Below the pieces are notes generated by a model. That model was not told the DNA's origin. It worked only from the letters and a program-made list of their open reading frames with translations, and searched no databases. Shown piece after piece: positions 1 to 8,900 of a stretch of DNA of 39,634 nt. Every line of letters begins with the position of its first letter. Position 1 is the first letter of the stretch. The stretch lies in contig FR900992.1 of the NCBI GenBank assembly GCA_000437915.1, positions 1 to 39,634 on the forward strand. Direction: 5' to 3'. The position numbers and the translations under genes are program-made. This DNA is from Subdoligranulum sp. CAG:314 (GTDB taxonomy: Bacteria; Bacillota; Clostridia; Christensenellales; CAG-314).

Positions 1-690
1 TTCTTTCAGTTCCCTTGCAGGCACAAAGCCTTTTCCGTCTACATAGAAAGGATGTTCCGCAGTGCAAACAATTTCTTCGCCATTAACAAAAACATGATGC
101 CACTCTTGCGTTTCGTTGCGGAAAAGACGCACCACCTCTTTGTAGCACTGCTTGCCTGTTTCCTCGTCATAGGCAAGCACCTTGTCTCCGACTTCTATTT
201 CTTCTATCGGTTTAAGCGTTTCTTTTCCCGCTTGGTCTAAACATGCTACAAGCGTCCCTGCTTTGAAACATTTCGGAGCTGCGTTTTGAATCGCTTGTAC
301 AGCTTTGCTGACGCCGAATGACACCATTGCAAGTGTCAAACTTATTGCAAATGCGGGTGCAAGCTCTTCGTTTATGTAATTGTTAAAGCCGTCAACAAAG
401 TTTTCCTTATTTCGGAATCCCGCGATTGTTGCGCCTACCACCAACGAAACTGTCGTGCTTATTAATGCCGACATGTAATACGGCATGAACGCAGGACAGC
501 ATATTGCCAAAATCGTTGCCGCTATGAAGATTACCAACGAAAGCAATTTTCCCAATTTGCTTCCCCAGAATCTTTTCCAGGACACGTTCCAGAAATACTG
601 CCACTTGTTTAACTCCGGCGCATCATAGACAAGCTCTGTTTCCGTCTCTATTGTATATTCATTATATGCTTCACTCAACGGATTTGTCAA
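1..690 (-). CDS. Orphan RHS C-terminal cassette with Hint (pretoxin) domain, partial
   Basis: An open frame of 230 codons runs from a TTG at 688-690 off the left edge, so the C-terminal toxin is not seen. Residues 1-30 (TNPLSEAYNEYTIET..) nearly match the cassette at 1175-1942. Hydrophobic stretches follow at about 50-65 and 73-92. A Hint domain starts at Cys141 (CFKAGTLVAC) and includes VGDKVLAYDE and CTAEHPFYV, the N-terminal block and the histidine block of pretoxin Hint domains, which cleave themselves to release a toxin. There is no clear ribosome binding site before the TTG and in-frame stops lie 6-7 codons upstream. I therefore read it as the displaced 3' end of an RHS gene rather than an independent gene. 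The Hint call is strong; the silent-cassette role is inferred. Confidence 0.75.
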   Translation of the reverse strand, partial: MTNPLSEAYNEYTIETETELVYDAPELNKWQYFWNVSWKRFWGSKLGKLLSLVIFIAATILAICCPAFMPYYMSALISTTVSLVVGATIAGFRNKENFVDGFNNYINEELAPAFAISLTLAMVSFGVSKAVQAIQNAAPKCFKAGTLVACLDQAGKETLKPIEEIEVGDKVLAYDEETGKQCYKEVVRLFRNETQEWHHVFVNGEEIVCTAEHPFYVDGKGFVPARELKE

Positions 691-691
691 T
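644..691. repeat. 48-bp direct repeat, copy 1
   Basis: These 48 bases are identical to 1896-1943 and in the same orientation. They encode the first residues of the cassette (from about TNPLS to TIET). Identity at DNA level across synonymous sites suggests recent duplication or gene conversion, and the block could act as the homology arm for cassette exchange. Confidence 0.95.
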
Positions 692-716
692 ATAATTATT
701 TTGCTCTATTAAATTT

Positions 717-750
717 AAAAAAGAGATTTGCAAATGCAAATCTCTTTTTT
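717..750. terminator. Hairpin terminator between cassette 1 and the immunity gene
   Basis: Perfect inverted repeat with 16-base arms (717-732 and 735-750) around a 2-base loop. A-tracts and T-tracts at the ends make it work in either direction. It lies just after the stop of the gene at 759-1178 and would end that toxin-immunity unit. Confidence 0.85.
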
Positions 751-758
751 TGCACACC

Positions 759-1178
759 TTACTCGGACTTATTTAAAATTAAGTTTCCAGCTAAAATTTC
801 AATTATATAATCATATGCAACGATTAAAAAATGTTTTAATTTGTTAGCCGATATCCCATCTTTAGAAACTGAATTGAAATTATATTCTTTCACCCAATCT
901 GAATCTAAAACTTCCATAATAAAACTTTGGAAACATTCATGCAAACTTCCACTTACAAAACAATCATCAGGGAAATCTCCGCCTTTAAAAAAATTTAATT
1001 TTTTCGTTTCTAATACTGAAATTTTTATCGCCTGAAATAACTCAAATGAAACTTTCCACCGTATACAATTAATATCGTCCAACAAAATATAATATTGATT
1101 TTCTGTTTCATCAAATACTATCTTTTCCATTGGAACTGTATGTATTTGGAAATCATTATACGCAATTTTCATCTTCAT
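759..1178 (-). CDS. Putative immunity protein for the ParB-like toxin cassette
   Basis: 139 residues, starting MKMKIAYNDF. I do not recognise the family. The ATG at 1176-1178 overlaps the stop of the toxin cassette (ATGA), and its GGAGG ribosome binding site lies inside the last toxin codons, so the two are translationally coupled. There is no signal peptide or membrane segment, as expected for a cytoplasmic immunity protein. The gene is markedly more AT-rich than the housekeeping genes in this window, a sign of transfer. The role rests on position and arrangement, not on homology. A start at the third codon (MKIAY) is also possible. Confidence 0.65.
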   Translation of the reverse strand: MKMKIAYNDFQIHTVPMEKIVFDETENQYYILLDDINCIRWKVSFELFQAIKISVLETKKLNFFKGGDFPDDCFVSGSLHECFQSFIMEVLDSDWVKEYNFNSVSKDGISANKLKHFLIVAYDYIIEILAGNLILNKSE

Positions 1179-1942
1179 AAATATTTACTGCCTCCTCTTA
1201 CTATTATATCAATTCCATTGCCTGTCCAAGCATGCTGCATTATGGACATATTGACCCATTCTACCTTCACATAAGGTATATTTGCTGTTTTAAAAGCAAA
1301 AAGTCTTCTATTATTTATAGAATAGATTTTCCCTTGATATTCAAATACTTGTATTGCAGGAATATCCATTGGTGATATTTTACCGGAAATTAATCCATCT
1401 ATTAAATCATCTACACATTGCCCTTTATAGGCGCCTGAAAATTTATTACTTATTGAATTTTGTGTATAATGAATTTCTTGTGGATTTAATAAACTTTCAG
1501 ATGTTTCCGGTGAGGCGACAGAAACATTGGCAACAGAATATCTAAGGGTGTTTAAGCCTAAGGTAACGATATAAATAGCAGACGTTATGGCTACTTCCTG
1601 CGCCCAGTTGTTTCGGATATAATTGACAAATCCGTTCCAAAATCCGTATCCCTGCTGCGAGCTTTGGAATCCTGCCAACAACGCACCTATGCCTAACGAA
1701 ACTGCCACCGCTCCGAAAGCAAATGCATATCCAGCCCAAATTTCAGGTGCAAAAACCGGGAACGCTATTGACGCTGCAATCGTTGCTATTGTCGCCATAA
1801 CGAACAACGCCGTTGCAAGACCTTTTCCCCAACCGCTCCGCCAGTAGGATTGCCATTTTGTCAATTCCGGAGGGTCAAATGCCAATTCTGTCGCTGTCTC
1901 TATTGTATATTCATTATATGCTTCACTCAACGGATTTGTCAA
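1175..1942 (-). CDS. Orphan RHS C-terminal cassette with ParB/sulfiredoxin-like toxin domain
   Basis: 255 codons from a TTG at 1940-1942. Residues 1-30 match the neighbouring cassette. Two hydrophobic segments (about 43-92) and a third (about 118-130) form the linker before the toxin, as in RHS C-terminal regions. The last 100 residues contain IHYTQNSISNKFSG, DIPAIQVFEYQGKIYSI and NNRRLFAFKTA; the last resembles the RR-xx-A region of ParB/sulfiredoxin-like domains used as toxins in polymorphic systems. A putative immunity gene overlaps its stop codon. There is no good ribosome binding site upstream of the TTG and a terminator lies just upstream at 1965-2006. It is therefore probably silent until recombined onto an RHS shell. 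The fold call is moderate. Confidence 0.65.
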   Translation of the reverse strand: MTNPLSEAYNEYTIETATELAFDPPELTKWQSYWRSGWGKGLATALFVMATIATIAASIAFPVFAPEIWAGYAFAFGAVAVSLGIGALLAGFQSSQQGYGFWNGFVNYIRNNWAQEVAITSAIYIVTLGLNTLRYSVANVSVASPETSESLLNPQEIHYTQNSISNKFSGAYKGQCVDDLIDGLISGKISPMDIPAIQVFEYQGKIYSINNRRLFAFKTANIPYVKVEWVNMSIMQHAWTGNGIDIIVRGGSKYL

Positions 1943-1943
1943 T
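1896..1943. repeat. 48-bp direct repeat, copy 2
   Basis: Identical to 644-691 and in the same orientation; it encodes the start of the ParB-like cassette. The two copies are 1252 bp apart, and recombination between them would delete or swap one toxin-immunity unit. Confidence 0.95.
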
Positions 1944-1964
1944 TATCATTTGTAATTCCTATAA

Positions 1965-2006
1965 ATAAAACAATAGGCTACAAATTAAAGTAACCTATTG
2001 TTTTAT
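1965..2006. terminator. Hairpin terminator between toxin-immunity units
   Basis: Arms 1965-1977 and 1994-2006 (13 bp, perfect), with three further pairs possible after a mismatch. The outer stem is A/T-rich, so it could terminate in both directions. It lies immediately downstream of the gene at 2011-2478 and isolates the ParB-like cassette. Confidence 0.8.
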
Positions 2007-2010
2007 ATTA

Positions 2011-2478
2011 TTAAACTTCTTTCCCTGTAAAATAATCAATATAAATTATCTTTTTATTATAATCTTGTATGACAATTTTTGTTCCTTGCATTTCAACCTT
2101 ATCTATGATTTCATTATAATTGTTACTCCATATTTTTACAAAATCATAATTTAATAGAAATATACTTAATTCGCTTACTACCAGAATGTTATTTTTATAA
2201 ATAATAAATTCATAAAATATGCAATCGGATGTAAACTGCCTTATAATTTTTCCATCTAAATCATAAATATAAAAATTATTTCCTGCAATCAATATTAGTT
2301 TATTGTTAAAAATTTCTGCAGACGGCTTAATGCCTCCAGTAACTGTTTGTAACCCTATGATTTCTGATGTTTCCAAAACTATTTTGAAATAACTATTATA
2401 AGTGGCGTAGTCACCTATAACAAATTTAAAGTCATATAATCTAAATTGACTTTCTGTTATCTCATTAATTAAAATCAT
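2011..2478 (-). CDS. Putative immunity protein for the truncated toxin fragment
   Basis: 155 residues starting MILINEITES, rich in aromatic, Ile and Asn residues, in short beta-like segments (YDLDGKIIRQF, KIIYIDYFTGKEV) that hint at a beta-propeller-like or beta-sheet fold. I do not recognise a family. It starts 2 bases after the stop of the toxin fragment, and its GGAGG site lies in that gene's last codons, the same layout as the other toxin-immunity pair. It is very AT-rich. No signal peptide is seen. The immunity role is inferred from position; a terminator follows directly. Confidence 0.6.
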   Translation of the reverse strand: MILINEITESQFRLYDFKFVIGDYATYNSYFKIVLETSEIIGLQTVTGGIKPSAEIFNNKLILIAGNNFYIYDLDGKIIRQFTSDCIFYEFIIYKNNILVVSELSIFLLNYDFVKIWSNNYNEIIDKVEMQGTKIVIQDYNKKIIYIDYFTGKEV

Positions 2479-2480
2479 CT

Positions 2481-2759
2481 TTATCCTCCAAAAAACATAA
2501 AAGTAATTAGTTTATTACCTTCCCATATTGATTGAACTCCTCTAAAACCACTTGGACCTGCCAATAGTGAATTTATCGCAATTCGACCTTTAGCTTCCAA
2601 AATATAACTTTGATTAGATAAAAAGACATTATTAAAATGATTGTTTAATAGCTGTCGACCAGTCGCATTATCATGAATACCAATTTTACTTAATTGAACA
2701 GCATTATCCATACTTCTTTTAACACTATGAGCATAAAACTTAAATGGTCGTTTGTCAAA
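2481..2759 (-). pseudogene. Truncated C-terminal toxin domain, lacks its RHS N-terminus
   Basis: The frame is open from just after a stop at 2760-2762 to the stop at 2481-2483 (about 92 codons). An ATG at 2709-2711 would give 76 residues, but there is no good ribosome binding site and the frame continues upstream (FDKRPFKFYAHSVKRS), so this looks like the surviving end of a longer toxin. It holds GIHDNATGRQLLNNHF, SLLAGPSGFRG and SIWEGNKLITF. I do not know the family. The putative immunity gene follows 2 bases later. No catalytic assignment is made. Confidence 0.6.
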
Positions 2760-2782
2760 TTAAATTAGGTTGTTTTAAAAAT

Positions 2783-2893
2783 TTATTTTGCTTTACTAAA
2801 AAGAGATATAAATGCAAATCCGAAATCTCCGCTTCTTATGTAACCCATTACACGTCCGTTTTCGTATGAGTATGCTATTGCCCGTCTCTCTGT
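2783..2893 (-). pseudogene. Displaced fragment of RHS core
   Basis: Reading the minus strand gives AYSYENGRVMGYIRSGD, which matches AYSYENGRVTSYIRSGD of the full RHS protein (coded near 3545-3600). DNA similarity is strong, including 19 identical bases, and resumes after a small deletion up to the edge of the palindrome. The fragment then reads FGFAFISLFSKAK and stops at 2783-2785. It is a leftover of a second RHS gene or a failed recombination product. Confidence 0.85.
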
Positions 2894-2935
2894 ACATAAA
2901 ATAAAAACCGCTTTAAAGCGGTTTTTATTTTATGT
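2894..2935. terminator. 42-bp perfect palindrome/terminator containing the RHS stop codon
   Basis: A perfect palindrome centred between 2914 and 2915, with a GC-rich core (ccgcttt/aaagcgg) and A/T-rich outer stems giving T-tracts on both strands. The last codons of the RHS gene (Asp partly, Ile, Lys, stop) lie inside it. It can act as a terminator in both directions, and it marks the abrupt border between the RHS shell and the displaced fragments. Confidence 0.9.
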
Positions 2936-5900
2936 CAATTATTGTCGAGTTATGCAGATTCAAGCCGTATATTGTCGTTGCGTTGGCAAGCGCTGTTTCG
3001 GGGCTTCCGCCGTCAAGGAATTGCTTGGTTGCCGTGCTGTAAAAACGGTTGTTTATGTAATAAAACCCACTGTCGCTGTCGTAATACTGACTCTTCCATC
3101 TTACGGGATTGAGCGTACCTATTCCGTTCGTGTCCTTGACGACCTTGCAGCTGCCCCAAGCGTCGTACTCATACGCAGCAACTTCTCCGCCGTTGTCAAG
3201 AATCGCCACCACGTTGTTCCTTGCGTCTTTGACAAACATATACGGATTTGCCTCAGATGCTATTTCAAAGCCGGATATTCCCTCCGCGTCGTATATGTAT
3301 CTTATTTCTTTTTCTCCGTTTCGGTTTTCTCCAAGCAGCTTTGTTCCGTCGTAATAGTACTCCGTTGTCTCGCTTCCCGTTTTCTTTCTGAATCGCAGTC
3401 CGCTCGAATTGTATTCGTACTCTGTGTTTCTTATCTTTTTGAGGAGATTTCCGCGCTCCCACTCTATTTCTGTCGATGAAAACGGTGTTTTGCAATATTG
3501 AATACAGTTGCCGTAATTGTCGTATTCAAACTTCGTATGCACAAGGTCTCCGCTTCTTATGTAACTTGTTACGCGTCCGTTTTCGTAGGAATATGCTTTG
3601 ACTACTCCTCCGCCCGTCTCGCTGCAAAGCGTGCCGTCTTTGTTGTAGGCGTATTCCAGAGTGTAGCCGTTTGCCGTCTCCGTTTTCAGTCTGTTGCTTT
3701 TGTCGTACGTATACGACCTGACCTTTGTGCTCGTTTCTCCGTCGTGAGTCGTTTTGTACGTATCGCTCAAAAACAATCCTCTGCTGTCATAGGTATGCTT
3801 GATTTCGTACTCGGTTTGAAAAAGATTTACATAATTGTGCTTTGCGTATATTTGAGTTTTTAGCGCAGTCCCTTTCTGATATCTGTTTTGGACGGTTATT
3901 ATTGAATCAAATATTTCGCCCGTGCCGCTTTCTTCCTTCTTGTGCCTTTTGCTTTGCAGTCGTCCGAGGCTGTCGTAAGTATATTCCGTCACTCCCCTGT
4001 TAAATCTCCCCGACATACGCTCGGCTTTGAAATCCACGCTTTCCTTTATGCGGGGAGCCAATACCTTGTCTTTGTCGTAGGTTAAACCCGTTTTTTGTTG
4101 CGTGAAATCCAGAAAATCATATTGCACCTCGTCGGTACCTGTTTTTTTCATGGTAAATACGGTTTCGTTTGACTGCTCGATTTCCACGCCGGTGCAGTTG
4201 TTGAAGTCGTCGTAAAAGTATTTGTAGGTGCGGTTTTCAAAGGGGTCGCACATAAAGGTGACCTCAGACGCGCCTGCGCTCTCGGGCAGCACCTGACGGA
4301 TAAACGTGGTTGTTTTGCCGTTTTCCTCTATTTTTTCCGTTCTGCCGTATTTGTCCAGCGTGAGCTTGTGCTGCTCCGCAGTGTTTTGGTTGCGATAAGT
4401 CTTTGTTGTGACCGTCCCCTGCGCATAGTCCGCTTCCTTGCTCACAAGCAACGTGCGTTCTCTGTCTTCTCCCCCGCCCGTCTTAATCAGGTAAAACTTT
4501 GTCGCGTCTCCGAAATTGTTGTACTCCGCGCCGTAGCCGTAACCGTACGACGAAAATCCCGTAGGCGTCACTGCGGAAATGCGTCCCGCTTGGTCGTACT
4601 CTATGAGATTTTCTCCGTTTTCCTCCGCGTAGCTTACGCCCGTCAGTCTGTTTTTCGTCGCGTCGTAAGAGTATGTTTTTGTCAGACCGCCGTCCGTTTC
4701 GTTTTTTCCGCCGTAAATCGTTTTCTCCGTTCTGTCCATACCCGTGTCGTAATTTACGCCGTTTTTAGACGTAGCGGTCGTTTCGACGGAAGAAACTTCG
4801 TCGTGCACTGCCGAGTATTCTATCGTTTCGTTTGTGTCGGGGTGGCTGATTGTTTTTTTGGACAGCATACCGAATGCGTCGTAAGCGTAAGACACGACAA
4901 CGCCGTATTCGTCGATTTCGCAGAGCTTTTTGCCCTTTAAATCGGCGTAAACGTAGGTTTCGGTTTTTGAACCCGACGAGCCGTCCTTTTCGGCTGTCGT
5001 ATACTGCCCCACTCCTTCGCCGATCAGCCCGGCGACGGACAAATCGGGATAAAAACGCATATAACCGTGAGTCGCCATCATGTCGTCGGGAGAACGCGTT
5101 TCGTGGTTGAACATCGCCGTGCCGAAGCTGTTGTCGGCAAGCTTTTCTATTTTCAGGTCAAACCATTTGTATTCGTCTGTTTCGTCCTTTATATCCTTGC
5201 CCCAAAGGCGCGCGTCGGATACCCACAGCCTGCGCCTGCCGTCGCACAGCGAAAGCGCAAAGCTGCCCGCGTGGACGAACTTCTGCCCCGTTGCGCGCTC
5301 CTTGTACATACTCAGAAACGTGTTTTGCATATCCTTGTCCGACATATAGCAATCGTCGCTTATTTCTTGCAGGACAAAGGTTGAACTGCCCGCCTTTTTG
5401 TAGCTAAGTTTCTTTACGCTGTCCATAGGCGCCCATGCCGATTCGTTTTCAGCCTTGACAAAGCATCTCGACAACGGCGAGTAAACGATTCTTACGTCGG
5501 CAATTTCAAAATTTGCCGTTGCGTTTGCGTCGCCCACCTGCACGCGCACGTCGTCGAAAGAGTTGTCGGACAGCTCCAAAGGCACGGTCAAGAATTGCCA
5601 ACCGCCCAAAGCGGTAGCGTCCGCAAATACTTCGCCGCAGGCCTTTTCCTTGTTGTTGTCGAACAAGACCACCTTTACCGAAGGATTTTCAAGCGTGGTA
5701 TGCAGTTTCAGGAAAAAGGTCGCATTGAAATATTTGTAGTTGGCGCATTTGTATTTTTTGTAGTCCACAAGCTTATCTACGCCGCTCAACTGCACCTCGC
5801 CCGCGCTGTCGGAGGCTTCGGCTAAATCACAGAAATATGAGTTTCTGCGATTGAAAACCGTTTTGGCAGTGTCTGTCTCGGGCAAGTCGAGACTGACTCC

Positions 5901-8900
5901 CGAAAGCTTTTCGAGACTTTTCAGATTTTCCGCGCCGTAGTCGCCTACCTCGAATATACCCGTCGTGTAGCCCGCCGTATTGAAATAATACTTCATCACC
6001 ACGTCTTTTTCGTCGGACTCCGTCGCTCCCTTGCGGTTTCTGACCGTCGTAAAAGCGCGCGTACCGCTCCCGCCGCTTATGCAGTTGCAGCTGAATGTGT
6101 TTTGTTGAGTCAAGGAAAGGGCAAAGCCCTCCGCGTCGCCTCCGACCGAAATGTCCGCTGCGCCGCACTTGACGGTGAGCGAACCGGCGGAACCGTTTTC
6201 GAACAAAACGGCGGATTTGTCTGGCTCAAAAGCCATGCCGCTGATTTTGCCGTCCGCGCCGTAGGAAAACACGCTGCGCTCGCCGTTTTCCGTTGTTGAA
6301 ATCAGCCTGCCGAGCGAATCGTAAGCATAAAAAATTTCTCTCTTTGTCGCGCCGTTTTTGACGCAGCGCATTGCTTTTAGCAAACCGCTGCCTTCGTCGT
6401 ATTCAAGGCATATTTTCAGACTCTTGTTGCGGTTGTCGTAAATTTCCGCAAGCTGTCCCGCCTGATTGTAATCAAAAATATTCTCGACGTTTGAGTTGTG
6501 GCAGGAAATTGTTTTGCAAAGTCTGCCCGACTCGAAAACAAGCTTGTTGCCCTGTTCGTCCGTTATCGCAAACTCGTTTTCCGCAGTTTGCTTCAAAGTA
6601 AGATTCAGTCCGTCCGTGTCGTAATATCTTTCTCCGTCGCCGAGCGGCAGGAACGTATGCCAATAGCCCGCGCCGTCGAGATACTCATAGCTGTCGTTTT
6701 TTCCCTCAAACAAATATTGCTGAACGTCAAGCTTGAAGCCCTTGCCCATATGGGTTTTGTAATATCCGCTTCCCTGTTTTAAAGAAAGGCTTTCGTCAAA
6801 ACATGAATTGTAAATATGGCTCAAACCGAAAGCATAGCTGTTTGCTCCCGCGTTCATGTCATGCCTTTCGAGCCTGATTCTGTCGGTAAACAGGTTTACT
6901 GACGCTTCACCCGCCCCGCAGGAGTATTTAAGCTCCGCCTGACCGCCTTTGCTCATGTCTTTGCCAACGCTCATCACGTATACGGGGAGACGCGCGCTTT
7001 TTGTGATTCCGTATTCGGAGTAGCTCACGGTTACATATCTGTCAGCCGCCGTCAGCGCTTTGCTTTCAACTGAAAAACCGGAAAGCACCGTTTCGGAATA
7101 GCCGTCCGCATGGAAAGCCGTGCCCTTCAATCCCTCAGAATCGAATTGCTCGCCTTCGACATAGTTTCTTTTTACGCTTGTCGGGTCGATGTTGAAGCCC
7201 GTCAAATCGTCTTTTACCCTGACGGGAAATAAAGTATAATAAATCCCGAAAGTCACGGTAACATATTGAATGCCCGGATTGGAAAAATCGGTTGTCCCCA
7301 AAGAATAGGCGTCGAATTGCCTCCATATTTTGTTGTCGTAATGCGCTTCGACAACCATACCGGCAGGGTCAAACGACATACCTTTTTTGTAAACCGTTGT
7401 GTCGGGAAATTCTGCGATACGCAGCCCCTTGACGTCCTTCTTCGCCACGTCAATGCTTACAGCTTGAGAAACGGTTTTGCCGTTTTCCGTATAAGTCACA
7501 GTTATCTCCGTGTCCGAAACGCCGAGAGACGTTTTGGGTTCATAATCAAAACCGCTTACCGTTTTGGAGCTGCCGTTTTCGTAAAAAGCCTTGACGCTCA
7601 AACCCGACGGAGAAAATTTGTCCCCTTCAAGATAAACCTCCTGATAATCTCCCGAAACCTCTATCCGTTCAACCGCCGCTTCCGTCACGGTAACAGACTG
7701 TTGAGTATTCACTTCGACAAAATTGCTTATGTACGAAACAGTCACATAACTCGTACCCAAACTCATAATAACGGGATTTACGTTGTAAGCGGAAACCGTT
7801 TCGATTGTGCCGTCGGTAAATTCCACCTCGACCTCCATACCCGTTTTGTCGAATTTTTCGCCTACAAAATATGTCGTTTTTGACGGCGGCGAAACGATTT
7901 TGATATTGCCGGGAGTTTTAGGCGGTACGGGAATTTCTTCGTCAAGCAGAATATCAACCGCAATCTCCACCTCCAAAGCTTCATACAAAACCCTTTTCGT
8001 CATATATTCAAGCCCGTTCAAAAACTCCGTTTCCTGTTCGGAAATGTAAGGTCTGACGATTTTTTTGCTTAATTCGTAAAAATCCCCTATGATATAATAG
8101 TCGCTAAGAGCGTTGTCTTCCCTCTTCAAAACGGGTACGAGTTTGTTTTCCGCCGCTTCCAACGCCATATCCGACTGCATTCCCGCGCCGCCTGAAACCG
8201 TAAACATACTTTGCAAAAAGGTTGCCGCAAGATTTTCCCTTTCCTCCGAACCCGTTTTCGGCGCCATCCAATAAGCGTTGTAAAGACTTACGTCGAGAAA
8301 ATCGGGATTTTCCTTGGGAAGCCCCGCCGCGACAACGCGGGTGTCGCCCAGTGTATCGGAATGATAAAGCAATGCGTCATAGTCGTAAGGCGCGCCGACA
8401 AACGCCGCAAATTTTTTTGTCGCAAAGTCAAAAAATTTTTGAGAATAATCTTGTTTTATTTCGGGATATATAAACCCCTCTTGTTGCAGCGACAAAAGAA
8501 AATTCAGCAATTTGCAAAAGCTTTCGTGCCTATCTTCGCTTTCAAAATTCAAATCTATTCCCGCCGAATACATGAAAGCCGTTATAGCATACCAATCAAG
8601 CGCGGGAAGCAAATAATATCCATCTTCCTTCAACTTTTGTCCCGCTTCGCGAAAGCTTTCCCAGTCAGTCAATTCCGCGACGTCTATACCGCAATCTTCC
8701 AAAATATCCACGTTATAATAGAGCGCAAAAGGATTGCACGAATGCGGTATGGCATACTTTTCCCAACCGTTTTCCGCAAAATAATTGTGATTGTTGAAAA
8801 TATTGAAATCATCGGTATTCAAATCTTCAAAGCAGTGGAAATACTCGCAATAATTTTCCAAATAAAATTTCATCTGCGCGTCGTCAACAAGCACAATATC

